A stretch of 64,000 nt of DNA from an uncultured Bacteroides sp. (GCA_900755095.1 CAAEFE010000022.1:1-64000), one strand, 5' to 3'; counted from the stretch's first letter, positions 8,739-19,224 are shown. Notes: generated from the sequence alone by a model not told the origin. Translations and numbers: made by a program.

Positions 8739-11357
8739 TTATTTGCCTCTGACTATCTTCTTTATATCGTTCAGTTTATTCAGCGCCTCAATCGGAGTAA
8801 GGTTATTCACATCCAGATTCAGTATCTCATCCCGAATCTGACAAAGTATCGGGTCGTCCAGCTGGAAGAAGCTGAGCTGCATACCGCTTCTGTTTTCACT
8901 TACTTCCGCCAATGGTTTGCCGGAAATACCTTGCTGGCGGTTGTCCGATTCCAGTTGCTTCAATATAGTATTTGCACGTTTCACAATACTCTTCGGCATA
9001 CCTGCCATCTTTGCTACATGGATACCGAAGGAGTGTTCGCTTCCCCCGCGCTCCAATTTACGGAGGAAAATCACTTTATTATCCACTTCCTTCACAGACA
9101 CGTTATAGTTCTTGATGCGTTTGAAGGATTTCTCCATCTCATTCAGTTCATGGTAGTGCGTAGCAAACAGTGTGCGGGCTTTCGCTTTCGGATGTTCGTA
9201 GATATACTCGACGATTGCCCAGGCTATGGAAATACCGTCATAGGTAGACGTACCACGTCCCAACTCATCAAATAACACCAGACTTCTGGAAGAGACATTA
9301 TTCAGAATATCCGCAGCCTCATTCATTTCCACCATAAAAGTAGATTCGCCCACCGAGATATTATCGCTGGCACCTACACGGGTGAAAATCTTATCTACCA
9401 GACCGATGTGGGCACTCTCCGCAGGAACAAACGAACCGATCTGCGCCAACAGCGTAATCAGTGCCGTCTGACGCAAGAGCGCAGACTTACCGGCCATGTT
9501 GGGACCGGTGATAATGATAATCTGCTGCGTAGTGCTGTCCAGCATCACGTCATTGGCAATATACTTCTCACCAATCGGAAGCTGCTTTTCAATCACAGGG
9601 TGACGTCCCTGACGGATATCCAGTACATCATTGTCCTCAATAACCGGACGGATATAATTATTCTCACGTGCCACATTAGCGAAAGACAACAGACAGTCCA
9701 GACGGGCAATCTGATTCGCATTAATCTGTATCTGCGGAATAAACTCCGTCAATGCCTGCACCAAATCAGTATATAACTGAGTCTCCAACACGAGAATCTT
9801 ATCTTCGGCTCCCAGAATCTTTTCTTCGTAAACCTTCAGTTCCTGCGTAATATAACGCTCCGCATTGACCAGTGTCTGCTTACGAATCCATTCCTGCGGA
9901 ACTTTATCCTTATGTATATTGCGGACCTCAATATAATAACCGAATACATTATTGTAAGCTACCTTCAGACTCGGAATACCTGTCTGCTCACTTTCACGCT
10001 GCTGTATCTGCAACAGATAGTCTTTGCCGGAGTATGAAATACGGCGTAATTCGTCCAGTTCCTCATTCACACCATCTTTAATCACGCCCCCTTTGTTGAT
10101 CAATAAAGGAGGGTCATTATTGATTTCTTTGGCAATCCGGTCGCGAATAGAAATACAAAGATTCAGCTGTTCGCCTATCCGGTTCAAACTTGCGTTATCC
10201 GCTTCAAGACAAGCCTGCTTGATCGGTTCAATAGCCTGCAAGGCAACCTTCAACTGTACCACCTCACGTGGCGACACACGTCCTACGGCTACTTTAGAAA
10301 TGATACGTTCCAAGTCTCCTATCAGATGCAACTGCTCCTCAATCAGCTCTTTAAAATCCGGCTGGCGGAAGAAGTATTCCACCACATTCAGTCGGTCGTT
10401 GATCGGCTTCTCATCTTTCAACGGGAAAACCATCCAGCGTTTCAGCAGGCGGGCTCCCATCGGACTGATGGTACGGTCGATCACATTCAGCAAACTGCTG
10501 CCGCCATCATTCATGCTGCCGATCAGCTCCAGGCTGCGGACTGTAAACTTATCCAGACGCACATACTTATCCTCCTCGATACGGGCAAGGGAAGTAATGT
10601 GACCGATCTGCGTATGCTGTGTCATCGTCAGGTATTGCAGGATAGCACCGGAAGCAATGATACCATTCTTCAGGTGCTCTACCCCGAATCCTTTCAGATT
10701 CTTTGTCTCAAAATGTTTCAGTAGTTTCTCACGGGCAGTGGATTCGGTAAATACCCAGTCGTCCAGTTCGAATGTGAAGAACTTGCTGCCAAAGTTACCT
10801 TCAAACATCAGGCGTTTGCCCCGTTCGAAAAGAATCTCTTTCGGTCCGAAGTTATTCAGCAATTTGTCTACATAGTCAAAGGGACCTTCGGCGGTGAGGA
10901 ACTCACCGGTAGATATATCAAGAAAGGCAACTCCACAGGAAGCCTTTCCGAAATGGACGGCAGCCAGGAAGTTATTCTCCTTATAATTCAGTACGTTATC
11001 ATTGATAGATACACCGGGGGTAACCAACTCGGTAATACCTCTTTTCACCAGTTTCTTCGTCAGTTTCGGGTCTTCCAGCTGGTCACAGATAGCTACACGC
11101 TTTCCGGCACGAATCAGTTTCGGAAGATATGTATCAAGCGCATGATGGGGAAATCCTGCCATCTCAATAGTCTTTCCTTTTCCATTGGCGCGTTTTGTCA
11201 GTGTGATTCCTAAGATTTCGGATGCAACAATGGCATCGGTAGAATATGTTTCATAAAAGTCACCGCAACGAAACAGCATCACTGCATCCGGATGTTTGGC
11301 TTTCAAATCCAGAAACTGTTTCATCATGGGGGTAAGCACGATTTCTTCCTCGTTCAC
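8739..11357 (-). CDS. mutS: DNA mismatch repair ATPase MutS
   Basis: MutS recognises mismatches and small loops and recruits MutL. The 872-residue length is normal. The N-terminal mismatch-binding domain contains GDFYE with the wedge Phe-x-Glu, within the first 40 residues. The C-terminal ATPase has Walker A GPNMAGKS (about 617-624), the signature ST-rich loop, and [13 protein letters not shown] for Walker B. The best start is the GTG at 11357, since it gives the standard N-terminus [14 protein letters not shown]. An ATG 10 codons later is the alternative. A -7 box lies at 11406-11413 on the same strand. Confidence 0.97.
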   Translation of the reverse strand: MNEEEIVLTPMMKQFLDLKAKHPDAVMLFRCGDFYETYSTDAIVASEILGITLTKRANGKGKTIEMAGFPHHALDTYLPKLIRAGKRVAICDQLEDPKLTKKLVKRGITELVTPGVSINDNVLNYKENNFLAAVHFGKASCGVAFLDISTGEFLTAEGPFDYVDKLLNNFGPKEILFERGKRLMFEGNFGSKFFTFELDDWVFTESTAREKLLKHFETKNLKGFGVEHLKNGIIASGAILQYLTMTQHTQIGHITSLARIEEDKYVRLDKFTVRSLELIGSMNDGGSSLLNVIDRTISPMGARLLKRWMVFPLKDEKPINDRLNVVEYFFRQPDFKELIEEQLHLIGDLERIISKVAVGRVSPREVVQLKVALQAIEPIKQACLEADNASLNRIGEQLNLCISIRDRIAKEINNDPPLLINKGGVIKDGVNEELDELRRISYSGKDYLLQIQQRESEQTGIPSLKVAYNNVFGYYIEVRNIHKDKVPQEWIRKQTLVNAERYITQELKVYEEKILGAEDKILVLETQLYTDLVQALTEFIPQIQINANQIARLDCLLSFANVARENNYIRPVIEDNDVLDIRQGRHPVIEKQLPIGEKYIANDVMLDSTTQQIIIITGPNMAGKSALLRQTALITLLAQIGSFVPAESAHIGLVDKIFTRVGASDNISVGESTFMVEMNEAADILNNVSSRSLVLFDELGRGTSTYDGISIAWAIVEYIYEHPKAKARTLFATHYHELNEMEKSFKRIKNYNVSVKEVDNKVIFLRKLERGGSEHSFGIHVAKMAGMPKSIVKRANTILKQLESDNRQQGISGKPLAEVSENRSGMQLSFFQLDDPILCQIRDEILNLDVNNLTPIEALNKLNDIKKIVRGK

Positions 11358-11405
11358 GGTTCGCTCCTTTTCTTTTTTGTTGAGTGAATAATGAAATTAA
11401 CCTTG

Positions 11406-11413
11406 CAAAGATA
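11406..11413 (-). promoter_or_regulatory. -7 box (TATCTTTG) for mutS
   Basis: Read on the minus strand, the sequence is TATCTTTG, 49 bp ahead of the mutS GTG. A GTTG at 20-bp spacing may act as a weak -33 box. Confidence 0.5.
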
Positions 11414-11561
11414 ACTGTTTTTCGTCAGAGAATCAACGGAATTTCCCGTTTCAATTTTCACAATTAGTGTTGCATCCTTTTAAAAAAGAAGGGTATATTT
11501 CTTAACAAGTAAAGGAAAACTATTAAAACGTGTTATAAAACATACTATTTTACTTGGATAA

Positions 11562-11660
11562 TTTGCTAATTTCCCAAGAGTCCGTATCTTTGCAATGTGT
11601 TTTTCATAGTATTAGATTTAAGGTTAACAAAGGTTGGGTCAAGGCGTTGACCCTTTTTTT
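11562..11660 (+). ncRNA. Candidate small RNA: promoter plus terminator, no gene
   Basis: A consensus Bacteroides promoter is present: TTTG at 11562-11565, exactly 19 bp, then TATCTTTG at 11585-11592. About 43 bp later the stem GGGTCAA/TTGACCC (11636-11642/11647-11653) with a GGCG loop is followed by seven T residues (11654-11660). The predicted transcript runs from about 11598 to 11660, roughly 60 nt, and holds no open frame of useful size. It lies between the mutS start and the 3' end of the AraC gene and runs toward the latter. A short antisense or trans-acting RNA, or a recurring Bacteroides intergenic element, is likely. Confidence 0.65.
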
Positions 11661-11700
11661 ATGTCCATACGCCCCGTTTGCCTCTTTCCTTCATTCATTT

Positions 11701-12570
11701 CTATTCAGCCAGCATCATCTTTTTATAGTAAGACGGAGTGAATCCGGTATGCTTCTTGAATGACTTATTAAAATGAGAAATCGTATCAAATCCGCACTCT
11801 ACACTGACCTGTGAGATATTCATATCGCCCATGAGCAGGAGTTTACACGCATATCCTATCCGCATCTCCAATATGTAATTCTTGAATGATTTCCCCGTTT
11901 TGCTCTTAAAGAAGCGGCAGAATGCAGCAGGATTCATAGCTGCCAGAGAAGATATTTCATTCAGATCAATCTGCCGTGTATAGTTCTTATTCAGGTAAGC
12001 TATGATTTTGTCTATTCTCGACCCGTCGTAGATAATATCATTTTCGAAGTCGGAAGTCGATAGCACAGACCGTGAAGCGACGTTTGCCATTTCTTTCAGA
12101 AGTTGCAGGAAAGAAGTGATCTGATCGACTCCTGTCTCCACCGGAATCGATTCAAGCAAATCAACCAGCCGCGGGGAGCATCCTGCGGGAAAGTAAATTC
12201 CCCGTTGCGCCTCTTCAAGCAGGTTCTTTATCTTCATAAAATGGGGATAATAATTGAAAGCGTGGTGCATGAAGTCCTTTTCAAACTGAATGATAGTCCC
12301 TGTTGTCCGAAGCGTACTGCCTTCTTGCTGATACACCTCATCGCTCTTCATATAATGAGGCAGGTCGGAGCCCAACAGAAGAATATCACCATCGGCATAT
12401 TTCTCCGCGTTATTTCCTACAAAACGCATTCCCGTGCCCTCCTTGACATAGATAATCTCATACTCCGTATGGAAATGCCACGGGTAAGTAAAATAAGGAT
12501 AATCATAAAAACGAGCTTTCAAAGGAGACGACTTCGATATAGGAAGCTGCTCATTCATCATTTTTCTCAT
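11701..12570 (-). CDS. AraC-family transcriptional regulator
   Basis: This 289-residue protein has an N-terminal cupin-like sensor domain (HFHTEYEIIYVKEGTG region, residues about 35-120) and a C-terminal double helix-turn-helix of the AraC/XylS type (about 185-285, with the second helix ending near GFTPSYYKK). It probably senses a small ligand such as a sugar. It follows the DMT exporter gene on the same strand after 24 bp, so it may control that exporter or be cotranscribed with it. The start is uncertain among the ATGs at codons 1, 4 and 5. Confidence 0.9.
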   Translation of the reverse strand: MRKMMNEQLPISKSSPLKARFYDYPYFTYPWHFHTEYEIIYVKEGTGMRFVGNNAEKYADGDILLLGSDLPHYMKSDEVYQQEGSTLRTTGTIIQFEKDFMHHAFNYYPHFMKIKNLLEEAQRGIYFPAGCSPRLVDLLESIPVETGVDQITSFLQLLKEMANVASRSVLSTSDFENDIIYDGSRIDKIIAYLNKNYTRQIDLNEISSLAAMNPAAFCRFFKSKTGKSFKNYILEMRIGYACKLLLMGDMNISQVSVECGFDTISHFNKSFKKHTGFTPSYYKKMMLAE

Positions 12571-12594
12571 AATCTACTTTATTTCTTATCTACT

Positions 12595-13470
12595 CTATTT
12601 CTTTTCAGCCCAATATACCCCGCAGACAATACAAGCTGCGCCGCCTAAAGCGACTAACGTAATCTTCTCATCCAGAATAAGGAACGATGCAATCATCGTG
12701 ACCAGAGGATTGAGATAAATATAATTGGATGCCCGTACCGTTCCCAACTGTTTTAACACCACATTCCAGAGTACATAGCAGATCAGCGAAGCCAATACGG
12801 CCAGAAACAGTAGGTTGAACAGCACGGCAGGCTGAAGAAGTACGGCGGTATCGGGCTGTAGGGGATGCAGGAGGAAGGCAGGCAGAATCGTCAGTACTCC
12901 GTAAAAGAAAATCTTGCGGGTGATAAATATGGTAGGATAACGCCCGGCCATCTTTTTAATAATCAGACTATAGAATGCCCATGATAATGCGGCAAGCAAG
13001 GTCAGCAGATCGCCTATAGGAGATATTTTGAGCACAAAACTGCCATTAAAGACAATCAGCCCTACTCCCATCAATGCCAGCAGGGAACCGTATATCAGTC
13101 CTTTCGATGCCTTTTCACTTTTATAGAAAAGCAGGGAAAGGATAGTAGTCAGCAAGGGAGCCGTGCAGATGATAAACGATACATTCGACGCCTGGGTGAT
13201 GCCTAAAGCGGTATTCTCTGTAAAGAAATAAAGGGAGCCACCGAATATACCGCCTGCTACCAGCCACAGTTCATCTTGCCAGTTATTGGTGAACAGACGT
13301 TTGGGAGAAATTACCCAGATGCCAAGGTATGCAATCAGAAAACGGTAAAAGAAGATTTCCTGAGGTGTCAGCCCGTGGTTTATCAATACTTTAGTCGAAA
13401 TGAATGTCAGTCCCCAGATAGCTACTGTTAGTATGGCAATCAGATGATAGTACCCATGCTTTAGTTCCAT
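12595..13470 (-). CDS. DMT-superfamily exporter (EamA)
   Basis: This 291-residue membrane protein shows the 10-helix duplicated EamA arrangement. The first repeat opens with AIWGLTFISTKVL and the second covers the C-terminal half, with the typical SLICYVLWN and FLILDEKIT segments. EamA carriers export metabolites such as amino acids across the inner membrane, and the substrate is not readable. A minus-strand -7 box (TATCTTTG, 13493-13500) precedes it by 23 bp. The AraC gene follows in the same direction, which makes a two-gene operon. Confidence 0.9.
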   Translation of the reverse strand: MELKHGYYHLIAILTVAIWGLTFISTKVLINHGLTPQEIFFYRFLIAYLGIWVISPKRLFTNNWQDELWLVAGGIFGGSLYFFTENTALGITQASNVSFIICTAPLLTTILSLLFYKSEKASKGLIYGSLLALMGVGLIVFNGSFVLKISPIGDLLTLLAALSWAFYSLIIKKMAGRYPTIFITRKIFFYGVLTILPAFLLHPLQPDTAVLLQPAVLFNLLFLAVLASLICYVLWNVVLKQLGTVRASNYIYLNPLVTMIASFLILDEKITLVALGGAACIVCGVYWAEKK

Positions 13471-13492
13471 AATTATGGTTTTAATGAGAATG

Positions 13493-13500
13493 CAAAGATA
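13493..13500 (-). promoter_or_regulatory. -7 box (TATCTTTG) for the EamA-AraC operon
   Basis: A minus-strand TATCTTTG lies 23 bp before the ATG of the exporter gene. No TTTG is present at 19 bp. Confidence 0.5.
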
Positions 13501-13576
13501 CAGGGATTCATGGATATACCCACTGACTTTGATAGATATATTTTCAACAAAATTTCGCCGAAAGAGAACCGGTTAT

Positions 13577-13613
13577 ACATCCGGATATAACAAGAAAGCG
13601 AATATCCGGATGT
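13577..13613 (-). terminator. Hairpin after the sialate O-acetylesterase gene
   Basis: ACATCCGGATAT (13577-13588) and ATATCCGGATGT (13602-13613) form a perfect 12-bp stem with a 13-nt loop, 40 bp beyond the stop of the esterase gene. It separates that gene from the EamA promoter. Confidence 0.6.
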
Positions 13614-13653
13614 CTGATAAAATAGCCGTATCTATTCAGGTAATCATCTGCTT

Positions 13654-15093
13654 TTACCAGTTATCCGTCCGGAAAGGTGCCGCGGGGATGCCATGAATAC
13701 TGAAAATACTTGCTTCCACATAATTCTTATACGCATACCGCACGGCAACGAGATGAGGGACTTTGTCACTCGAAACCGCCAGTCGGGCAGTCGTAGTTTC
13801 TATTTCGGCAAAAGCCGGATAGAATACTTTATCCTCCCCCGCAATCTCAAATCCTTTAAGAGATGTCCACATCGGGCTTAGGCCGCGTTGGGCATTGTCG
13901 AAGTTTATATAGATTTTATTCTCCTGTATCTCCATCGATTTATAAACAGGAGGAGCGTATCCGAATCCTTTCATGCCGTAGGTCTGCGCCAATGCCCAAT
14001 ACGCCAGTCGGTTCCCTACCGTCTCCTTGTCTACGGGATGGATGAAAACAGGGTGGCCGACATCCATCGTCGTAACCATGCCGCTATTTGGTATATCCTT
14101 CATATTCTGCAACTGGACCTCACGCAGGCGGGCAGCCGATGTACCGTCGGCTCCTTCGTAATCGAAAGGCGCTATCTGCACAAAGTAGAAAGGAAGTTCG
14201 CCCCTGCCCCATTTCGCACGCAAGTCAGCCACAAAGGCAGGCATAAGGCTCTGGTAAAGATCAGCATTGTCACGGTTGCTTTCGCCCTGATACCACAAGA
14301 AGCCTCTCACTGCAAAATTAGTCAAAGGAGCTATCTTGCCATTGTAGAGTACACACGGAGTGGCGGTAGGATTCTTCACTTCAGCATCGTTATCGAGGAT
14401 GGAAAGATCAATGCTACTAAAAGGCTTTATGGATTCTCTGCTCATCCATGCCTCTATTTTTGATCCTCCCCACGTAGAAACGACGATGCCGACCGGAACT
14501 TCCAGCACTTCCTGTATATAACGTGCAAAATAATAAGACACGGCGCTGATATGGGAAACGTTTACCGGCGTATTTTCCAGCCATTCGCCCTGGCAGTCCT
14601 CCACAGGCGTTTTACTAAACTGGCGTACCCATCTCCCATCCTTTGAATCTGTAGTATACATTCGGATAGGCGTGGATGGTTTGGCTTTGGCAATAATGTC
14701 GTTCGTCCCTCTGACCGGTTGCCGGTCGAAACCGCCCATCGGCATCTCCATATTCGATTGTCCCGAACAGAACCAAACTTCACCGATCAGTACATTCTGC
14801 AACGTCAGTAATTCGCCGTCATTGAAGATGATCTTGTAAGGGCCTCCCGCAACAGGGGTAGATACTGTTAACGACCAGCCTCCCTTGCCATCCGATGAGG
14901 ATTTATATGTCTGCCCGTTCCACGAAGTCTTCACCGTTACAGTAGCATTGGGACGGGCTTTTCCCCATAGTTTGACTTCTGCTTGCTGCTGTAATACCAT
15001 ATTATCTCCGAGTATGGAAGGTAATGTCACTTTAGCCTCACTTTTCATTGAAAAAGCAAGAGCTAAGAATAAAAAGCTGATAAGATATTTCAT
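13654..15093 (-). CDS. Secreted sialate O-acetylesterase-type SGNH hydrolase
   Basis: This 479-residue protein has a signal peptide (cleavage near SEA-KVTL), an N-terminal beta domain and an SGNH esterase core. GQSNMEMPMGG supplies the catalytic serine, and a late DVGHPVFIHPVDK segment supplies the Asp/His pair. Family members remove acetyl groups from sialic acid, or from plant polysaccharides in related groups, in the periplasm. Two homologues occur elsewhere in the window (26345 and 63140). It is preceded by a short broken gene on the same strand that shares its likely promoter at about 15305. Confidence 0.88.
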   Translation of the reverse strand: MKYLISFLFLALAFSMKSEAKVTLPSILGDNMVLQQQAEVKLWGKARPNATVTVKTSWNGQTYKSSSDGKGGWSLTVSTPVAGGPYKIIFNDGELLTLQNVLIGEVWFCSGQSNMEMPMGGFDRQPVRGTNDIIAKAKPSTPIRMYTTDSKDGRWVRQFSKTPVEDCQGEWLENTPVNVSHISAVSYYFARYIQEVLEVPVGIVVSTWGGSKIEAWMSRESIKPFSSIDLSILDNDAEVKNPTATPCVLYNGKIAPLTNFAVRGFLWYQGESNRDNADLYQSLMPAFVADLRAKWGRGELPFYFVQIAPFDYEGADGTSAARLREVQLQNMKDIPNSGMVTTMDVGHPVFIHPVDKETVGNRLAYWALAQTYGMKGFGYAPPVYKSMEIQENKIYINFDNAQRGLSPMWTSLKGFEIAGEDKVFYPAFAEIETTTARLAVSSDKVPHLVAVRYAYKNYVEASIFSIHGIPAAPFRTDNW

Positions 15094-15116
15094 ATATATT
15101 CAATTTATTTATTCGG

Positions 15117-15278
15117 TTAGTTACAACAGGATTGACCAATCTTCGGAATATATCCTACCGGAAGAGGTAGTCGGAATGAGATAAGCTTTAGCTTGTTATT
15201 CCAATAGTCTCTGCTTTTTTGCGCTTCAGCAAAGAAGGATGTAAGAAGCATTGTTAATAGTACCAGCAACTTTTTCAT
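15117..15278 (-). pseudogene. Frameshifted or truncated secreted-protein remnant
   Basis: An ATG at 15278 opens a 53-codon frame that begins with a clear signal peptide (MKKLLVLLTMLLTSFFAEAQ) and continues KSRDYWNN. After that the in-frame residues look random and end in SCCN-stop. A one-base shift gives a more protein-like continuation, AKAYLIPTTSSGRIYSEDW, before a stop at 15121. This suggests the front of a secreted glycan enzyme, frameshifted and then cut off against the esterase gene 23 bp away. A functional small secreted peptide is possible but less likely. Confidence 0.5.
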
Positions 15279-15304
15279 TTATTAGAATTTTATGATAACT
15301 GGCA

Positions 15305-15312
15305 CAAATGTA
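15305..15312 (-). promoter_or_regulatory. -7 box (TACATTTG) before the remnant and esterase
   Basis: A minus-strand TACATTTG lies 26 bp ahead of the remnant ATG. It probably drove the original operon and now the esterase. Confidence 0.45.
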
Positions 15313-15775
15313 AGTCCCGCTAGTTAATTTAGTAATTAATTTGCAATTAATTCGAGGAGAAAATAAAGGATATAGGTTGGAAAAAATACTTTTTAGTCGG
15401 TATCCAGGCTAGTTTAACGTTTATTTAAAGGCTTTTTCAGCTAACACTCTAAAAAGATTATCCCGACAGGACTTCAACTATAACCAGTATACACTCACAT
15501 TTTATCCATATTCTTTGTATTATAAACGATCAAACAATCCTCCCCAAATATACTCACATTAATACGTATATAATAATACCAAATGAAAGAAACATATTAT
15601 CCAAAAGTCTAACGAAAAAGAGAGTCTTACAGATAGAAGCGCCCGTTTGTAAACAAATCACCACTATCAAAACAGTCCTATTAATATATCATATTTTTAC
15701 CACATAAAGAAAGGAAGAGAACTTTACTCAAAAAAAGTTTTCTCCCTTTCTTACACTACACCCCCGGAATCGAAT

Positions 15776-15855
15776 AAACTCCTTCATCGTTTTTAATAAA
15801 TAACGAGAGAGTTTATTATAAACGGTCCCCAAGTTTATTATAAACTATTTTTAGG
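15776..15855. repeat. Possible 22-bp phased repeat G upstream of leuS
   Basis: GTTTATTATAAAC occurs exactly at 15811 and 15833, 22 bp apart. Weaker matches lie one and two periods earlier (GTTTTTAATAAATAAC at 15789; AATAAAC ending at 15779). The long gap 15313-16238 holds this, a small RNA candidate on the minus strand, and no convincing gene. The stretch 15313-15766 is AT-rich and I see nothing else in it. Confidence 0.45.
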
Positions 15856-15887
15856 CGTTTCCAGCAGCCTCAATGGAATTATTATAA

Positions 15888-16052
15888 CAAAAATGGGCAA
15901 GAACCTTCGCAGTTTCTTGCCCATTCGTTATCCTGGCTATGCAATTCTGCACATCCACCTATTGAACTTATGTTATAATTTTTATATATCCTATCATTAC
16001 TATTCCGTTTTATATTCCTCCAAATATACGAAATAAAAACAAGAAAGTCAAT
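15888..16052 (-). ncRNA. Candidate small RNA on the minus strand upstream of leuS
   Basis: On the minus strand a -7 box TATATTTG (16021-16028), with ATTG (16049-16052) near the -33 position, is followed about 90 nt later by a perfect 12-bp hairpin (15892-15903 with 15914-15925, loop 10 nt) and a TTTTTG tract. The predicted transcript runs from about 16014 to 15888, roughly 125 nt. A 67-codon frame at 15882-16085 on this strand spans both promoter and terminator and is therefore unlikely to be a gene. The RNA would be divergent from leuS. Confidence 0.5.
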
Positions 16053-16238
16053 AGCCGGACGGTATTTGCCGTGATATTTCTTCATTTATCAGGTATTACC
16101 TTGTTATTCGGGCAATACCTTATTATAAAAGAAAGGTTTTTTTCACTCACTACGTGGTTATCTGAAAATAAACACGTAAATTTGCTGGCTCAAATTGAAA
16201 TAACAGTATAAATCACTATAAATAAAAACTTTATCACT

Positions 16239-19073
16239 ATGGAGTACAATTTCAGGGAGATTGAAAAGAAGTGGCAGCAAAGGTGGGTGGAAGAGAAAAC
16301 CTACCAGGTTACGGAAGACGAATCGAAGCAGAAATTCTATGTATTGAATATGTTCCCTTACCCGTCAGGGGCCGGACTGCATGTAGGGCATCCGCTGGGA
16401 TACATCGCTTCGGATATTTACGCCCGTTACAAACGACTGCGTGGCTTCAATGTACTCAATCCGATGGGATATGACGCATATGGTTTGCCAGCGGAACAAT
16501 ACGCTATTCAGACCGGACAGCATCCCGCAATCACTACTAAAGCTAATATCGACCGCTATCGCGAGCAACTCGACAAAATAGGCTTCTCTTTCGACTGGAG
16601 CCGCGAAATCCGTACGTGCGAACCCGAATATTATCACTGGACCCAATGGGCTTTCCAAAAGATGTTCAACAGCTACTACTGCAACGACGAACAGCAGGCA
16701 CGCCCTATCCAGGAACTGATCGATGCATTCGCAATCTACGGAAACGAAGGACTCAACGCTGCCTGCAGCGAAGAACTCAGCTTTACCGCCAAAGAATGGA
16801 AAGCCAAAAGCGAAAAGGAACAGCAGGAAATCCTGATGAACTACCGCATCGCCTACCTCGGCGAAACGATGGTGAACTGGTGCCAGGCACTGGGAACCGT
16901 ATTGGCAAATGACGAAGTCATAGACGGCGTCAGCGAACGCGGCGGCTTCCCCGTAGTCCAGAAGAAGATGCGCCAGTGGTGTCTGCGTGTATCCGCTTAT
17001 GCTCAGCGTCTGCTCGACGGACTGGATACCATCGACTGGACCGAATCACTGAAAGAAACTCAAAAGAACTGGATCGGACGCTCCGAAGGTGCCGAAGTAC
17101 AGTTCAAGGTAAAAGACAGCGATCTCGAATTTACCATCTTTACTACCCGTGCAGATACCATGTTCGGTGTGACCTTCATGGTTCTGGCTCCGGAAAGTGA
17201 TCTGGTAGCCCAGCTGACCACTCCCGCCCAGAAAGCAGAAGTAGACGCCTACCTTGACCGCACCAAGAAACGTACGGAACGCGAACGCATCGCCGACCGC
17301 AGCGTGACCGGTGTATTCAGCGGTTCGTATGCTATCAATCCGTTTACAGGTGAAGCAGTGCCCATCTGGATCAGCGATTACGTATTGGCAGGATACGGAA
17401 CAGGAGCCATCATGGCCGTACCCGCCCACGATAGCCGCGACTATGCTTTCGCCAAGCATTTCGGACTCGAAATCCGCCCGTTGGTAGAAGGTTGTGACGT
17501 AAGCGAAGAAAGCTTCGATGCCAAGGAAGGTATCGTCTGCAACTCTCCGCGTCCGGATGTAACTCCGTACTGTGATCTGTCTCTGAACGGACTGACCATC
17601 AAGGAAGCCATTGAAAAGACCAAGCAATATGTGAAAGAACATAATCTGGGACGTGTGAAAGTGAACTACCGTCTTCGCGACGCCATTTTCTCACGCCAGC
17701 GCTACTGGGGGGAACCGTTCCCTGTATACTACAAAGACGGAATGCCGTACATGATCGACGAAGACTGTCTGCCGCTGGAACTTCCGGAAGTAGACAAGTT
17801 CCTCCCCACCGAAACAGGCGAACCTCCATTGGGACACGCCAAGGAATGGGCGTGGGACACGGTAAACAAGTGCACAGTAGAAAACGAAAAGATCGACAAC
17901 GTTACCATCTTCCCGCTGGAACTGAACACCATGCCGGGATTCGCCGGTTCTTCCGCATACTATCTGCGCTACATGGACCCGCACAACAACAAAGCATTGG
18001 TGGACCCGAAAGTGGACGAATACTGGAAAAACGTAGACCTTTATGTAGGAGGAACGGAACACGCTACCGGACACTTGATCTACTCCCGTTTCTGGAATAA
18101 GTTCCTGCACGATGTAGGTGCATCGGTAGTAGAAGAACCGTTCCAGAAGTTAGTAAACCAAGGCATGATTCAAGGCCGCAGCAACTTTGTATATCGCATC
18201 AAAGATACTCACACCTTCGTTTCACTGAACCTGAAAGACCAATACGAAGTGACTCCACTTCATGTGGATGTAAACATCGTATCCAATGATATCCTCGACC
18301 TGGAAGCATTCAAGGCATGGCGTCCCGAATATGCGGAAGCAGAGTTTATCCTCGAAGACGGAAAATACATCTGCGGATGGGCGGTTGAGAAGATGAGTAA
18401 ATCAATGTTCAACGTAGTCAATCCGGATATGATTGTGGAAAAATACGGTGCAGACACCCTTCGTATGTACGAAATGTTCCTCGGTCCGGTTGAGCAGTCC
18501 AAGCCTTGGGATACGAACGGTATTGACGGTGTACACCGCTTTATCCGTAAGTTCTGGTCATTGTTCTACAGCCGTACCGACGAATATCTGGTGAAAGACG
18601 AGCCTGCAACGAAGGAAGAGTTGAAGAGCCTGCACAAACTGATCAAGAAAGTAACGGGAGATATCGAACAGTTCTCTTACAATACGTCTGTCAGCGCATT
18701 CATGATCTGTGTCAACGAACTCTCCAACTTGAAATGCAACAAGAAAGAGATACTGGAACAGCTCGTTATCACCCTCGCTCCTTTCGCTCCGCACGTTTGC
18801 GAAGAACTGTGGGATACACTGGGACACGAAACTTCCGTATGTGACGCCGCATGGCCCGCATACAACGAAGAATATCTGAAAGAAGATACGATCAACTATA
18901 CCATCTCCTTCAACGGAAAAGCACGCTTCAACATGGAGTTTGACGCTGATGCCGCTTCGGATGCCATCCAGGCTGCCGTATTAGCCGACGAACGTTCGCA
19001 GAAGTGGATCGAAGGCAAAACACCGAAGAAGATCATCGTGGTGCCGAAGAAGATTGTAAATGTGGTAGTTTAA
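16239..19073 (+). CDS. leuS: Leucyl-tRNA synthetase
   Basis: This class I synthetase charges tRNA-Leu. The 944-residue protein is longer than the roughly 860-residue E. coli enzyme. Most of the excess is an insertion at about residues 155-195, after the first Rossmann half, of a kind I associate with Bacteroidetes enzymes. The HIGH-equivalent LHVGH is at 47-51 and KMSKS at 718-722. The CP1 editing domain includes the [11 protein letters not shown] threonine-rich region. The start [16 protein letters not shown] is the normal family start. It is followed by a repeat-rich gap and a YitT-type gene. Confidence 0.98.
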   Translation: MEYNFREIEKKWQQRWVEEKTYQVTEDESKQKFYVLNMFPYPSGAGLHVGHPLGYIASDIYARYKRLRGFNVLNPMGYDAYGLPAEQYAIQTGQHPAITTKANIDRYREQLDKIGFSFDWSREIRTCEPEYYHWTQWAFQKMFNSYYCNDEQQARPIQELIDAFAIYGNEGLNAACSEELSFTAKEWKAKSEKEQQEILMNYRIAYLGETMVNWCQALGTVLANDEVIDGVSERGGFPVVQKKMRQWCLRVSAYAQRLLDGLDTIDWTESLKETQKNWIGRSEGAEVQFKVKDSDLEFTIFTTRADTMFGVTFMVLAPESDLVAQLTTPAQKAEVDAYLDRTKKRTERERIADRSVTGVFSGSYAINPFTGEAVPIWISDYVLAGYGTGAIMAVPAHDSRDYAFAKHFGLEIRPLVEGCDVSEESFDAKEGIVCNSPRPDVTPYCDLSLNGLTIKEAIEKTKQYVKEHNLGRVKVNYRLRDAIFSRQRYWGEPFPVYYKDGMPYMIDEDCLPLELPEVDKFLPTETGEPPLGHAKEWAWDTVNKCTVENEKIDNVTIFPLELNTMPGFAGSSAYYLRYMDPHNNKALVDPKVDEYWKNVDLYVGGTEHATGHLIYSRFWNKFLHDVGASVVEEPFQKLVNQGMIQGRSNFVYRIKDTHTFVSLNLKDQYEVTPLHVDVNIVSNDILDLEAFKAWRPEYAEAEFILEDGKYICGWAVEKMSKSMFNVVNPDMIVEKYGADTLRMYEMFLGPVEQSKPWDTNGIDGVHRFIRKFWSLFYSRTDEYLVKDEPATKEELKSLHKLIKKVTGDIEQFSYNTSVSAFMICVNELSNLKCNKKEILEQLVITLAPFAPHVCEELWDTLGHETSVCDAAWPAYNEEYLKEDTINYTISFNGKARFNMEFDADAASDAIQAAVLADERSQKWIEGKTPKKIIVVPKKIVNVVV

Positions 19074-19083
19074 AATAAGTAAC

Positions 19084-19219
19084 AGGTAATAAGTAATAGG
19101 TAATAACCGTAGCTGCTTTCCGAGCATATCCGCAAGGTTAATACCTAATACTTAATACTTATTACCTGTACCTATCGACTACGACTTATTACCTATTACT
19201 TAATACTTATTACCTATTA
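19084..19219. repeat. AGGTAATA-type word repeat with long inverted arms
   Basis: The gap between leuS and the next gene consists largely of AGGTAATAAGTAATAGGTAA-like words (19084-19106) and their complements (about 19157-19219). Positions 19090-19106 and 19186-19202 are perfect 17-bp inverted arms. The words do not keep a fixed 22-bp spacing, unlike the arrays elsewhere. The structure could fold into a long stem in the transcript and end or stabilise leuS mRNA. Confidence 0.75.
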
Positions 19220-19224
19220 ATTAA

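Noticed and set aside
15882..16085. 67-codon open frame on the minus strand upstream of leuS
   Set aside because: It spans a good -7 box and a terminator hairpin. A small RNA explains the signals better.
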